Below are positions 11,731 through 24,200 of a DNA stretch of 64,000 nucleotides, piece after piece. A program made the position numbers and the translations under genes. The notes below the pieces were generated by a model. That model was not told the origin of the DNA. It searched no databases and saw nothing but the letters and a program-made list of their open reading frames with translations. Each line of letters starts with the position of its first letter. Position 1 is the stretch's first letter. Source of the stretch: Centropus unirufus (Eukaryota > Chordata > Aves > Cuculiformes > Centropidae). The stretch lies in assembly GCA_013397695.1 (NCBI GenBank), contig VYZI01000532.1, positions 305,554-369,553 on the forward strand. The letters are read 5' to 3'.

Positions 11731-14700
11731 AAAAACACTCAATTATAAGTGCACACTAGGTACTTACTGTATATTTTATAGTTGAGTATAGTAGCAAGTG
11801 AAGTCCTAGTAGTTCTGGTAGTCAGGGCTTCCCACTCCATGGAATTCTGTGGAAGTTCTGCAGTATGTCTCATTGCCCTCCCCAAAGTCTCACACAGTTA
11901 GATATATATGTGTGTTTGTGTGTTATACGTATACACAGAAACACTGCAAACTGCATTGTGCATTTTACACTAAACAGTTTCATATAGGCCCGAAGCATAT
12001 TGCTCTCGATATAATCTCAGAAAATATTTTTTCCTTGCTGTTTCATTTTCTTGAAATTCTATAGGCAGAAAACCCAGTGAAGAATGTGATAATGGAAAAT
12101 GAAAGTTAGATTGGTTTTCACTGTAAGACAGTTTATATCATTAATAATTCTGTAAACTGCCTTAAGTACTACTGAAATTTTTAAATAACCTGGAATGGAG
12201 ATCATACAGTGCTAAAAGACGATATACATACAAGCAGTTGATCTCTGAACTGCATACAACACTAATGAAAGCCAATCAGGCGTTGACTCATTCTGTGATA
12301 ATTAACAGCTCTTATCTGTCAGACGCCATTTCCTACACACGCTTTTGCTCAAGGTTAGTATGAGAAAAGTTTGTTGAAGGCAGGGCTATTTTTGGCCCAG
12401 CAGCACTTATGTTGCTATGTGCTCTCAGATTACTGGTCAGATAAGCACACAATGAAGCCAAACAGCTGATCTGCAAAACTGAGCACACTGTGTGGTTTCC
12501 TCCACTGGTGCTTGTTTGTGTATAAATACGCACATGTGCACTAACTATGGGTAATGAAAGGTTATTTTTCTCTAGATACGCTTGTCAAAGAAAAAGGCCA
12601 CATCCTGCATCCTGTCAAAACCCTCTGTTAAAACGCTGTCAGAATCCCTTAGCAAGCTCGGTGAAATCACTCCAAAAAGTCATGCCTGTGACAGTTTGTA
12701 CCTTCTGTTTCACTGAGTAATTTAGAGTTGATCTTAGTTAAGATAGAAGGACTGTGTGCCAGTGCTGCTGCAAACATTGCTTCTTTCAGACGGTTGATAA
12801 TGACAACATTGAGAGCTTTTGATCAATGCCATCATAGCAAAGCTTGTGATGGATGCAAATGGAGTACCACTTCCAATTCACACCAGATGGGAGATTCTTC
12901 CAAGGTTACTGGGAAAATCTAGCTGCTACCTTCTGAATAAGTCTCTTTTTGGTACTTTTCACCTCTCCTCTCTTTCCCTTCAGCCATTGTACTGAGTACT
13001 TGGTAAAGTGCAAACCAAGCTATCTCTGCAGATTAGTTAGAAGTACCCACACTTGAGCCCACATAATTTCATAATGAATGAAATAATTCTTTAGGCAATG
13101 AAACTCACCAATAAGCATGATGGGCTCTTGAAATAAGACTGTGATACACAAGTGCATTGGCCTATGTAGATAGGAATTTCAATATGAATTTCAGTGTGTA
13201 GATATGTAGCTTTCACCACAGTAAGCAAAGTAAAAATATTCATAAAGAGTACATATAGAAATTACAAAATATCCTATATTTGATGTTGATACAGGTAATT
13301 ATTCATGATTACATGCCTGCCTTATGAATAATTTTATGCTTCACTGATACACCACTAATGTGGACAGAAGTTCTATATCCTTTCTCAGTTACAGCCACAC
13401 TAACAGAAATAAATCTCTTCCTCTGTGTTTTCACCTAACACAAGAATCCCATGGGAGCTGGTACCTCTGCTCTCCATGTTGCTCTCCCTAAACCTGTTTC
13501 TGCAGAGAGGGCATGAAAACCACTCTAATCACTGTGTATTGGAATCACAGCCTGCAGCGCTCTTGCACAAGTGGAGCTGACGGAGACAATCAACTCTACT
13601 TTTCCTTTTTTTCCCTTTCCTGTTCTGCTGTGCTCTTTGGGACAGCACAGGACACTGATGAGCCTGTTTTGAATTCTACTAAAAGGAGCTTTTTACAGAG
13701 TGTGGGTAAATTGTGTGGAGACATGTCAGCAGACAATCTGAGGCACATACAAACTCCAAACCCAGCCTACGTCTGTCTCTCAGTCTGTCCCACTGCATGT
13801 GAGGGGACGATCCATTAGTGTCCACCTTTCTCAGTAGGAGTAGCCGCTTTCCCAGTAGCAGCCTGCTGGGTGCTTGCAAGCAGCAACACTGAGCTGCAGC
13901 TGTGCTGTCAAGCATCTGGCATCCCACCCAGCCTGTCCTGGGCTTGTGGTGGTACAGATATTCCCTTCAGGACACAGGGTTGGGAGTTGTGGAATACCAG
14001 TCCTCTTCTCTAAAAATTACAAAGATTAGTCAGTTTGGCACATCGTCCTCTTTCTAAAACCCTGCTAGAAGAATGAATACAGCTATGATCCCACTTTCTC
14101 TATAACTTGTTTGGGATGCATAGTTTGCCCACGTATGCATTCCTGTTCCACATTAGACCTTCCTATTTTGTAACTGTTCTAATTTGTTTTTAAGACCCTT
14201 TATTTTTCAAAGATCTTACTTCATGATGGTCATGCAATGATAGATTTTGGTCCTGCTGCAACAAAATGTTTCTTTTTTACTTCCTGCACATTAATGAGAT
14301 CAAATCAGGGAAAGAACACAAGTTTCAAGTTCTTTCTTCCAAAGAATCTAATCCAAGAAATGACATATGACATAATTCAGTGAAGTCCCTTCGTGTTATT
14401 ACAGAACTCACTCTGGCAGAGGAGTACCCTGAAGAAATCCTTTACTGAAGATGACCGACCACATGCCTCTGAGAGAAGACACTAGTCATCATTTCAGAGG
14501 CATACACCTTTGGTTTTAGTACTGTTTCAATGTATTAACTTCTTGAATTGGGTATATAAGATGTTAGTTACGATTGGAAATGATATTTTATTGAGGGTAG
14601 GAAAGGGAAAATCCCAGCTTTAATAATCCACATTATCTAAACATCTTGGGCACATTACAATAAAATCTTAGTCCGGACTTGAAATAACAGGGGAAATTCC

Positions 14701-14804
14701 TGAGAAGACAAGAAAGGAGAACCTGGCATTTACTTAGGACTCTACAACTGAGTTAATTCTCAGGAAATAGCTATTCAAGCTGTGGTTGCAGAAGGTCACT
14801 GAGA
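11731..14804. other. Unique sequence, no gene recognised
   Basis: A TG/TA-rich tract at 11901-11938 contains the palindrome TATACGTATA. Around 13500-13970 the sequence is somewhat more GC-rich and open frames of 101 (plus) and 82 (minus) codons overlap, but neither is recognisable and no exon boundaries could be supported. Confidence 0.55.
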
Positions 14805-15258
14805 GCAGTTGCATTTGACCTGCTTACTGGATGAGGGAAGGGCTGTAGACATAGTCTACCTGGACTTCAGTAAAGCATTTGACACAGTTTCTCCCAGCAT
14901 TTGGCTCAAGAAACTGGCTGCTACTGGTTTGCTGAGGGAGGACCTTATCACTGCCTACAACTACCTGAAAGGAGGTAGTAGTGAGGGGAGTGGTGGTCTC
15001 TTCTCCCAAGTGACAGGTGATAGGACAAGGGAGAAGTGGCATCAAACTGTGCCAGGGGAAGAAGTTTTTCACTGAAAGGGTCATCAGTTGCTGGCTCAGG
15101 CTGCCCAGGGAGGTGATGGAATCACCATCCCTGGATGTATTTAAAAGACAGGTAGATGAGGTGCTTAGGGATATGGTTTAGTGGTAGACAGGTACGGTTG
15201 GACTCAATCTCAGAGGTCTTTTCCAATCTATTTATTCTGTTATTTTATGATTCTGTAA
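14805..15258 (+). mobile_element. CR1 LINE, internally deleted copy with an open fusion frame
   Basis: The left part encodes reverse transcriptase motif A in good condition: the VYLDFSKAFDTVS region at 14854-14892, with the catalytic Asp codon at 14863-14865. Around 14925-14941 it jumps directly to the REDLITAYNYLKGG segment that belongs to the far C-terminal part of ORF2. Against the 2.46-4.20 kb copy, about 770 bp are missing between these points, including the FADD active-site box. The frame stays open across the join for 88 codons (14809-15075). The 3' end continues through the CR1 tail (TGGACTCAATCTCAGAGGTC) to TATGATTCTGTAA. The element is dead as a transposon. Whether the deletion happened during insertion or later cannot be told from one copy. 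Confidence 0.93.
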
Positions 15259-18200
15259 CTTTAGGTATCTTTTAGAAATTTGACCCTGCATCTTCATTTT
15301 TTCTCTTCCTCTCTCCGTTCTTTCCAGATTTTTTAATCCTCATCAGTTCTTTTCATAGAAGTCAGTAACTGAAGATGGCAAAGCCACCTTTCCCTTCTGC
15401 AGTGTTAAACAAGATCAGTAGAAGAAAAAATCAGGGATTTTCTACTGCAATAAGCAAATGTCAGACAGTAGAAAAACTGAAAATATCACAGAGTACAAAA
15501 CAGATCACCAAAACCAGATGCACTAAAGAGAGAAAAATATCACTTTGATCCAATAAACTCTTTAAAGTCAGCCATATCCAAGTGTGAAGAGTTTGGTCTC
15601 TTTTTATGCTTTTAGTGTGTTTCAGTTAAAGATATGGGACTAGAAGTTGACTCAAGTATGTGCTAAATAAAGGTAACATATAGGTTAAAAAAAAAAAACA
15701 AGCAAAAATACCAAATAATGTCATATATTTTTTTCAGTGTTTGGTGTCAGGGAAGCTAGTAATGGGTAAGAAATTTCCTTGATAACATAAATCTAAGAGG
15801 CTCTGTAAACATAGGAAGGATTTTGATATTATGTTAGAAACTCTGTACTTTGAGAAAAGAAACAATAAAAGTGGAAAGAAATTTATCAGTAGAACCTGTT
15901 GCATTGGTGTATAGAGCAATCACCAGTTACGCAAATACCAGAACTATCTATTAGCCATAATGAGGCAAATGAAGTTGTAGGAAGCATTAGGCAAAACTAT
16001 GTTGGTTGTAACAGCAGTGGGGAAAAGCAACACACCTGGCTTTGAGAGGAGTTAAACCATTGTGTGAAAGGGATTACATGACATGGTTGCCTGCAATAGC
16101 AGGGACTTTTGTTCCAGGAAGTCTGGATTTGTTATGGAAATCGAAGTTAAAATAAGACCAAGCAGACAAGTCCTACTTAAATTACTGAAAATACACCTTG
16201 CAGTAGTGTGTGAATTATTATGCTTGAAGGAGTCAGAAAACTTATTTGTTCAGCTTTTTCTTAAAATCGGGAAGCAAGGACCCAGGGAGTCTTCTTTTTT
16301 TATATGTACATAGCAGCTTTTCTTCATTTTCTGTAATTACTGAGAAGCCTTACTAGCAATGAATTAGAAGGTTTAGAAATGGGGAGGAGAAGATATTTAC
16401 TTGCTTTACTGATAACTGGATGAAGAAAAAAAGGTTACTTATGAGATAGGGTGGTAAAAGGACCGCTGAAATGCATAAGTAACCTGTTAATCGCAAAGTT
16501 ATGCACTTCTAAGTATGATCTGTTTATAAGTCAATGTTATCTCAGTAGGTGTGCACGACACCTGCTGCAGAGGGCTGTACTGCTCCACGGAGTAAATGCT
16601 GCCTGGCAATATACAGTTAAGTCTTGTGACGTGTATCCTCAAAAGGGGAATATCATTTACCTTAATGGAAAGAAAAGAGTTTGCATGCATGACTGAATTG
16701 ACATGCTATCTGTATATAGGGCCTGGGGAGTGTGAAGTCACTCATGGGTAGCTTCTTTTTCAGAAGGGTGTTGAATAAGTCACTAAGCAGACAGCCACCC
16801 TCAGGCCAGTATATTAGGCTGAGCAATTAGGTAAACACAGAAAGAAAGAATGAAGATATAAAGTATTTGTGAGAGCAAGATCAGTTGATCATACAATATT
16901 ATCCCACTTCCAGCAAATACACTTTCTAGTTTCTTGAATTTCTTTCTTTAGTAACAGACAGAGAGCTGTAGTGAACTTTAAAGGCCTTCATTAGTTGCAG
17001 TTTTGCTGAGATCAACCACAGTACAGCTATTCAATAGGGATACTTCACTATGTTGTTACTAGACTGCTTAGCATCTCAGTACCAGAGAGAAACAGCAAGC
17101 TCCAAAGACTAAGCAAAAATTTGAGCTGTTAACATTTAAAGACAGCTGATCTTTCTGAAATTCTAAGGGAAACTTCTTTCTCTTCAATACTAGTAGACAC
17201 TGGCACTCCGAAGAGTCTCATTTAAATCAGAAGTGTTTGACTATTTTCTTTAAATGGGCGGGTTTTTTCATGACCATATGAATCTCAGTCAAATGGAATT
17301 ACCTAGTATTTGTTCATTCTTGAGGATTTGCCTCTCCCAGCAAATATATTCCTGCCCAAGGTTTCTGACATAGCCAGCTATGTGGCCATTCGAAAGCACA
17401 GAAGAATTTGTGCAAGGAAAGGGGAGATACTGGCACACTGAAGTGCCTTTGTGCACTTGAGAGGTTACATCCATTTAAAAAGACTATGACTGGTACTGAA
17501 AAAAAACTTTTCTTTAGCTGTTTTGTTCAAGCTGCAAAGCAGATTGGGATACTCAATTATTTATTTTAAATTAAATAGTATGACTCATGCTTGCACCATA
17601 TCAGAATTGGTTTGATTTAAAAGTTATCTCTCTCCCAGTCCATGTATGCCTACTCCAGGGAAAACAGCAACAGTATAAGGGAAATTATTATTTCTCTGTT
17701 CTACCATTTCCTGTCAGTCTCCATAAACATGAAAACAAAATCATCATACACCATAAATGAGGTAATATGAAAATATAGTAATTGAAAGTGAACTAAGTAG
17801 TGCTTTCAACATGCAGAAAGCTTCTGCTTTGATCATATTTGCAGTTGTCAGCTAATAGCTATCTGACAAACAAAAACACACAGATTTCTGTCTTCTTCCC
17901 TCCAATATTTGTTTTACTTAAGTTTCACCAAGCTACAAACACCAGCTTGGAGCACTTTTTAATTACTGCCTAAGAACACCACTGCAGTGGATCAGCAGAA
18001 GTTAGACTAATTTTGTTTGTTTTAGCTTATTTGTGGCACAGGGTGATAAGTTACGAAATTGTCATCTGGTTGAATTTCACCATAAGAAAGTTCGTACTAT
18101 TGTTCAAATAATAAAAACCGCCTCATTCAATTCCCTATTGACAGTATGAGCCTCATTGCTGTAGCATGGGATGTAGCCATGTGACTTTTTCCCTGGGTAG

Positions 18201-18432
18201 ACAAAAGCCAAATCTATCTATCTACCAAGACTGTAATCAGACTTATAAGGGCCACAGTTGAGTGCTTTGGTCTTCACCTCAGTTTTGGGGGTGAAATGAG
18301 AATCAAGTCATCCCAAAAAGGAAAGTGCTAGAGATTGTAAAACAGTATGAATAGAAGAAATAGAATGTAACTCAGTGATAAAATTGTACTCATAGTAATT
18401 ATATTTAGTAATAACCTCTGTTGTCCTTCAAA
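15259..18432. other. Unique sequence, no gene recognised
   Basis: Only an A-rich run at 15687-15709 stands out. Frames of 60 to 81 codons occur on both strands and overlap each other (for example 16451-16696 plus and 16499-16690 minus), so I treat them as chance. Confidence 0.55.
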
Positions 18433-19257
18433 GGTCCACATGGAGACCAAGACTATTTAATATCTTCAGCCACATGATTGACAGTGAGATTGAGAGCACC
18501 TTCAGCAAGTTTGCAAGTGACACCAAGCTGAGTGGTGCAGTTCTCCACTGGAGTAAAAGGACATAATCCAGAAGGACCTTGGCAGGCTTGATAACTGGGC
18601 CCATGTGAACCTCATGAAATTCAACATCACCAAGTGCAAGATCCTGTGCCTGGGCTGGGGCCATCTCCAGTATCAATACAGTCTAGGTGATGAAGGGATT
18701 TAGAGCAGCCCTCCACAGAAGTACATGGGGGCACCTAGTGTGCTGCACCCATCTCTGGGATCCCCCGTACAAGAAAGGCATAGATCTATTGGAGAGGATA
18801 CAGAGGAGGGATACAAAAATGAACAAAGAGATGGCATACCTCTCCTGTGAAGAAAAGCTGAGAGACCTGAGGTTCTTCAGCCTAAATAGAAGGTTCCTAG
18901 GAGCCCTTATTGCAGCCTTTCAATATATAAGAGCTTGCAAGAAAGATAGACTTTTTTACCAGAACCTGTAGCAAAAGGACAAGGGACAATAGCTTTACAC
19001 TGAATGGTTTAGATTGGACATGAGAAAGACTTTTTTCTTCTTTTTTTTTTTTTTTGCAATAATAATGGTAGTGAGAGACTGGAACAGGTTGCCCAGAGAA
19101 GCTGTGGATGATCCATCATTGGAAGTGTTAAAGGTCAAGTTGGATGGAGCTTGGAGCAACCTGGTCTAGTGAAAGGTGTCCCTGCCTATGGCAGGATAGT
19201 TGCACTACGTGATCTTTAAAGGTCCCTTTCAATCCAAACCATACTGTGATTCTATTA
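18433..19257 (+). mobile_element. CR1 LINE, older degenerate copy
   Basis: About 825 bp match the 3' third of a CR1 element. It starts in the reverse transcriptase palm just before the active site; a TFSKFASDTKLSG-like reading at 18500-18535 is the decayed FADDTKLSG box, with its first Asp read as Ser. The C-terminal part includes an LERIQRRDTKMNKEM-like stretch in an open frame of 94 codons at 18687-18971. The tail then reads ATGAGAAAGAC, CTGGAACAGG, TTGCCCAGAGAAGCTGTGG and ends in GTGATTCTATTA. Stops and indels break the frame repeatedly. It differs more from the other copies and is probably an older subfamily; subfamily assignment needs alignment to a repeat library. Confidence 0.92.
19031..19055 (+). 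repeat. Poly-T expansion inside CR1
   Basis: A run of 25 bases, nearly all T, lies at the position where CR1 normally has only a short T-run in its ATTTTTCAC-like segment. It was expanded after insertion. Confidence 0.9.
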
Positions 19258-21073
19258 GTAGAAATCATTTCAAGATCTCCATTTCTGGTGTGACACCTGG
19301 CAGACAGACAGCTATTATATATCTAGTTAAGTATCCCACTAGAAACAATTTCTCACCAAATAACAGACTAGAAATTTGTCAGACATTACTAGTGAGATTC
19401 ATTTTATCTGTGTACCCAGCCATGCCTGAACAAGACTTCTACTCATTATGTTTCATTTAATATATTTATTCTTTTCCCTTAGCTAGGTTAGAAATCCAAA
19501 TAACATCAGCACGAAAAACAAACCAGAAAGTTTCTTCAGTATCTCTGTCTACTCCATACTTCTACTGAAACTTACTAATTTCTTCAATTGTCATAATGCA
19601 TTTCTTTTTATTCTTTCAGCACCTCCATCTTTTATCAACAATCTCACTAGAAAGACTATTGCTTCTGAACTTCCTGCTGAGAACGTATTAGGAAGCACAG
19701 AGGAATATGTTCTCATATTTTTGGTACCATCTTACTCCTTTTAATTTCCTCTCTATTTGTATGAGAGGAAAGGGAGAGTCCAGAATCTAATGTCTAAAAG
19801 ACTTACTAGATTATCTTCCTGTCATTCATTGCTAATACCATTTGCTTCCCTGCCTGGCATCAGATGTTTTGGTTTTTTGGTTTTTTTTTGCTAAACCACC
19901 AAAGTCCCAAACAGACAAACATTCTTCCCAGGAAGACTCATGTCTCACTCTCACAAAGGTTTGTTTCATACTTAGCCAAAACAATCCTTTTCAAGGCCTT
20001 ACATAGAGATCTATCAAAAAGTAACACCCAAACAATTTTCTTTGTTTGGTATTTAATAACCTTCAGTTACACGCAGATTTTTGTGGGAAAGCAGTCTGTG
20101 CTGTATCATGAACAATTGTAAGATCATATAGTTAATCCAGAAGCCCAGTAAATTTCAGTCCCAAAATTTCAAAATCCTTGTAGATAACTAAAAAAAAGCC
20201 TTACAGAGCAGAAAAGTGTAGGAAACAGAATTGGTTTTATTATAAACTTCAGCTAGAGTACTTACCAGCTTCACAGAACTAAAGGATTGTGAGAGCTTGT
20301 ATTTGTTAAGATTTTTGACAATAAGAGAATTTAAATTTTCTTCATTATTTTCTTCATCACGAATTTTCTTCACCATTACTATAATGATAATAATAATCTA
20401 GTCCTTGAAATGTCACTTCCCTGTTTGTTTTCTAGGAACTTCCTAATAATCCTAATAAATATTTCATAAAATAAACCTGTCCAGGTCTTTCTTTCAAAGC
20501 TCTGTTATTTTCATTCCTGTTAATACTGTATTTAAAAGATAAAAGTCAGTTCCTCCTCCGAATGATCAGTGTTTCAGAAGTCAACAGTTAGCAAGGTTAG
20601 TTTCCTTCTCTTCAGCTACTGTGCGTTGAACAAGTTCCTTATTATATTTCTCAATTTAATCTTAAGAAAAATAACTTTAATGTGGTGATTCCTGTAAAAG
20701 GAATGAATTTGAACATTTTGCAATTTAATGTATCTAGGAAGAGCTCCTGGTTTGCATCACTACTATATGTCTGGTAGACAATTCCTGTCCATGACTCATA
20801 CACGCATAAGCAATCAGCCCACATGATCACTGTGAATATTGACTTGCAGGAAACAAGGAAGTATGGGGCTTTCCGGATCATTACTGCAATGTAAGCAACT
20901 TTTCAGAGAGATAAACTCTTACTTCTGTAAATTGACTTCTGTCAAATCATAGACAACATGGGGACCATAGAGGGAAAAACATCCTAAGGAATGGGAGTTT
21001 CTGGTGAATAACGCAAAGTAGTGCAATGTGCAGAGTGTGAGTGAACAGGGAAGGTATAAATATGTTAGAAAAT
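19258..21073. other. Unique AT-rich sequence, no gene recognised
   Basis: T-rich runs at 19866-19890 and scattered A-runs are present. No transposon, exon or RNA gene was recognised up to the GATAG array. Confidence 0.6.
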
Positions 21074-21268
21074 GATAGGATAGGATAGGATAGGATAGGA
21101 TAGGATAGGATAGGATAGGATAGGATAGGATAGGATAGGATAGGATAGGATAGGATAGGATAGGATAGNNNNNGATAGGATAGGATAGGATAGGATAGGA
21201 TAGGATAGGATAGGATAGGATAGGATAGGATAGGATAGGATAGGATAGGATAGGATAGGATAGGATAG
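21074..21268 (+). repeat. (GATAG)n pentanucleotide microsatellite
   Basis: Perfect GATAG units fill both sides of a gap: 21074-21168 is 95 bp, 19 units, and 21174-21268 is 95 bp, 19 units. The period stays in phase across the five unknown bases. No interruption or substitution is visible in either half, which suggests a young, length-variable array. The long minus-strand frame through here simply translates the repeat (YPILS repeated) and is not a gene. Confidence 0.99.
21169..21173. other. Assembly gap of five Ns inside the microsatellite
   Basis: Five Ns sit exactly midway in the GATAG array with 19 units on either side. Five equals one repeat unit, so the true length is probably not resolved and the Ns are a placeholder. 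Confidence 0.95.
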
Positions 21269-24200
21269 TCTGTGGTCAGTAAATTTAGGACTACTTCAGT
21301 CCCTTGGCCACAAACAACTGATGTATCAGAAACTATTACAATTAGGTTTATGCCCTCTTGCAAATTCACCATTGTAACTTCCTTCCCCTTGGAACTGGCC
21401 ATATTGATTTTAGGGTGTGTTTTACCCACAGGTTAGAACATGTATTTAGTGAAATATTGTTTGAGATAAGCAAGGTATCCTCTGAAGATCATAGAGCTGG
21501 CTGAAAAATCTTATGGTGAAATAATTTCATGAGAAAATGCCAATCCACCAGAGTCAAAAGATGTTGTGCAAGGTTGTTGGCTCTGCAGCCTTCTGACAAG
21601 CATAAGCATGGTTGTATCATGATGACACTAGACAGGGCATTGAGCACCTGTAAACCTCATGATAGGACTGCCTTAGGGACCTTAGGACTTCAGAATTTTT
21701 TCATGTGCAGTTTTTCAGGCTGCTGTACTAATTTCGGTGACAACAAAGCCCTGGGACATCAATACTTCATGAAGGCTTGGCTTCCCCTGCTGATGCAGGG
21801 GGCTTGGCAACCTTGAAAATCCTGACTTATGCCAGGGCTTGGAGGTGTGCCTCTCATAATCATTGAACTTGGCTACTGTATGATTCTAGGGCTTCTAACT
21901 TCCTGACTTACCATCTTGGCCTTACAGCCAAGCCGAGAGCTGCACCACTTAGCTATCCACTCTCACTTTTACTATGAGTTTGCCAAGCCAAGTGATTTGA
22001 TACATTTTTAGTTTTCCACATGTAGACATCTTCATTTTTCACTTTAAAACAGAGCATTCTTGGTCAGCAGGTCCGAACTGTGGGGGCAGCACCAGTTTAA
22101 CTTTACTTTAAACTTATCTCTGTAAAACCAGAAGCAGTGATATGTTTTAAAGGGCAAAATCAGCTGCCCTGCTGACCAAACCAACGCACCTCCTTCTGTG
22201 TTTGATGCTCTACTAGTACAAAGATGCTTCTGACAGAAAACAACCCTATGGTTTTCTCTGTAATTATATTTTAGGCATGGATTTTCTTAAATCATAATAT
22301 TTCTGTGCCAGCAAATCTCCATCGACCAGCTAATTTTTATAAACACGCTTTCTCCATGCTGGCAAAAGTTGAGTTAAGGTTTACCTCTATACTCTGTTTC
22401 AGTTTTGTGGGAATAAATGTCCTCAATAATTGACAAATGACATATAAGTGACCAAATATAACTTTGGGTTTAGGCTTCACCAGCAAGAAGATCAGATGAC
22501 ACTGCTGAGTGGTATCACACCTTTACTTTCTCCCTGGCACAAAATTAATCTGGGACAGGGAAGCAGGGGAAAAACTATTCCCCAGTTGCATGACTGGGAG
22601 CATGTGCTGTGACAGGCAATCATGATGGTAAAGTTGTATTCCCTAACTGAGATTATCACTAAATTCACCTGTGAATTCAGTTCCCCATAGATATTTTCTA
22701 TCATCTCCCCTACTGGAGAAAAGGGAGCAGACTATGAAAGATAAATGCATTTTTTGAGAGTAAATCAGAAAAAAATTGTTGTTTCTTAGTTTAAGAGCAA
22801 ACCAGAAAGAGTTCTGAAAACTTCAGAAGCCAGCCTTTTCTAGCACAAGGCTCAGAGCTCCATTGCGAAAGCACTGTGATAACTTATCATTACCACCCTA
22901 CTGCAGATTACTAAACAAAACAGTTAGCCTCATATTTACTTTTTGAGTTATTTTCTTTCAGTACTTAAAATGGCCTGGTCAAACTTGTGAAGAATAGTAC
23001 CAGAATCCCAAGGAACTAAAAAATAAGTTGCTATGGCTCTAGTTGTGCACCAGGTGCTCTAGTTATTGTTTTTATAAACTTTAAAATCCCATTTCCTACT
23101 CTTTTTATTTGTGTCTTCCCTTTGACTTCAGTGAAGATGAAGAAGAAAGCAGAACCTTAATGGGGCAGACAGACTTTTTGTTCTTCACACAAAGGTACTC
23201 AAAGGTACTCAGATCACGCTACTTTAAAAAAAGTAGCTACCATGTTTCATGCAGAGTGGGGTAAAATATTACTAAACTGATTGCATTTTTTCCTAGTACT
23301 ATGCATATAGATCACAAGATGAAACATGACGTTAAAATCTGTGCCTGCTTTCCACATTGTTTCATAAAACACTTTGATTTGTTGGTGTTTCTTGTAGAGG
23401 GATTTCAGTGCCCTGTTGAGGCTAAAGAGAAAAGATTCAATGAGAAGTTCAGAGGAACAAAGTTACCTCATGCAATTTGTCTCCCACTACTCAGATTCTC
23501 CATTTCCTCTTGGATAAAGTTCCCTTAGAACTCATTTTATTAGACACATATTCATCCATAGATGATGCAATCCCTATTTTTTTATAGCTGTGAAAAATGA
23601 AACAACCAGCACAGATATTTCACTAGTGATATTGATAACTATTCCTATCTGATAATGGAATAATGACTAGTATGTACATTTTAAAGGACACATTTTATAG
23701 AATTCATCACAAGTCACTGAGGTTTCCCTGTTTTCCTCATATCCATTGAAATTGATTAAATTTCTTATGCAATCTGCCTCCTTGAATGTCAGATTCTAAT
23801 TGAAAAAACAGATTTTATTTCTGTGTGAAAAACTTCCAAGGTCAGTCAGCAGTTCCCTGAATCTGAGTGCACACATACAGCTCCCAGGAAAGCTGCACTC
23901 CTCCATGCTGTTCTTAGTTACACCTCTGCAAGATGTGGGGGGTCCAGAGCCCCATAGGGCCTCTACAAGGGCAATGGGGTTGCAGTTTTCTAAGCCGTCC
24001 AGTTGTCTCACTCAGACACACTAATGTTTTTGCACAACTAATGTGGGAGTAGGTGCCTTTCCAACAGAGATAGACTTTGAGGACTCCTTTATGGTATTAC
24101 TTCTAAAACAATACTTGCTTCATTTTCTGGATGTGCTGCTTATTTATTCAACTCCTTATTGCCAATGACTTAACAGCAGGGAGTCTGGACCTTTTACATT

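Noticed and set aside
20947..21429. 160-codon minus-strand frame, the longest in the window
   Set aside because: Its core is the GATAG array read as a YPILS repeat and it runs across the five Ns. It is a translation of a microsatellite.
21500..21990. Possible solo LTR or tRNA-like segment in a slightly GC-richer block
   Set aside because: No target duplication, defined TG/CA ends, polyadenylation signal or folded tRNA arms could be shown.
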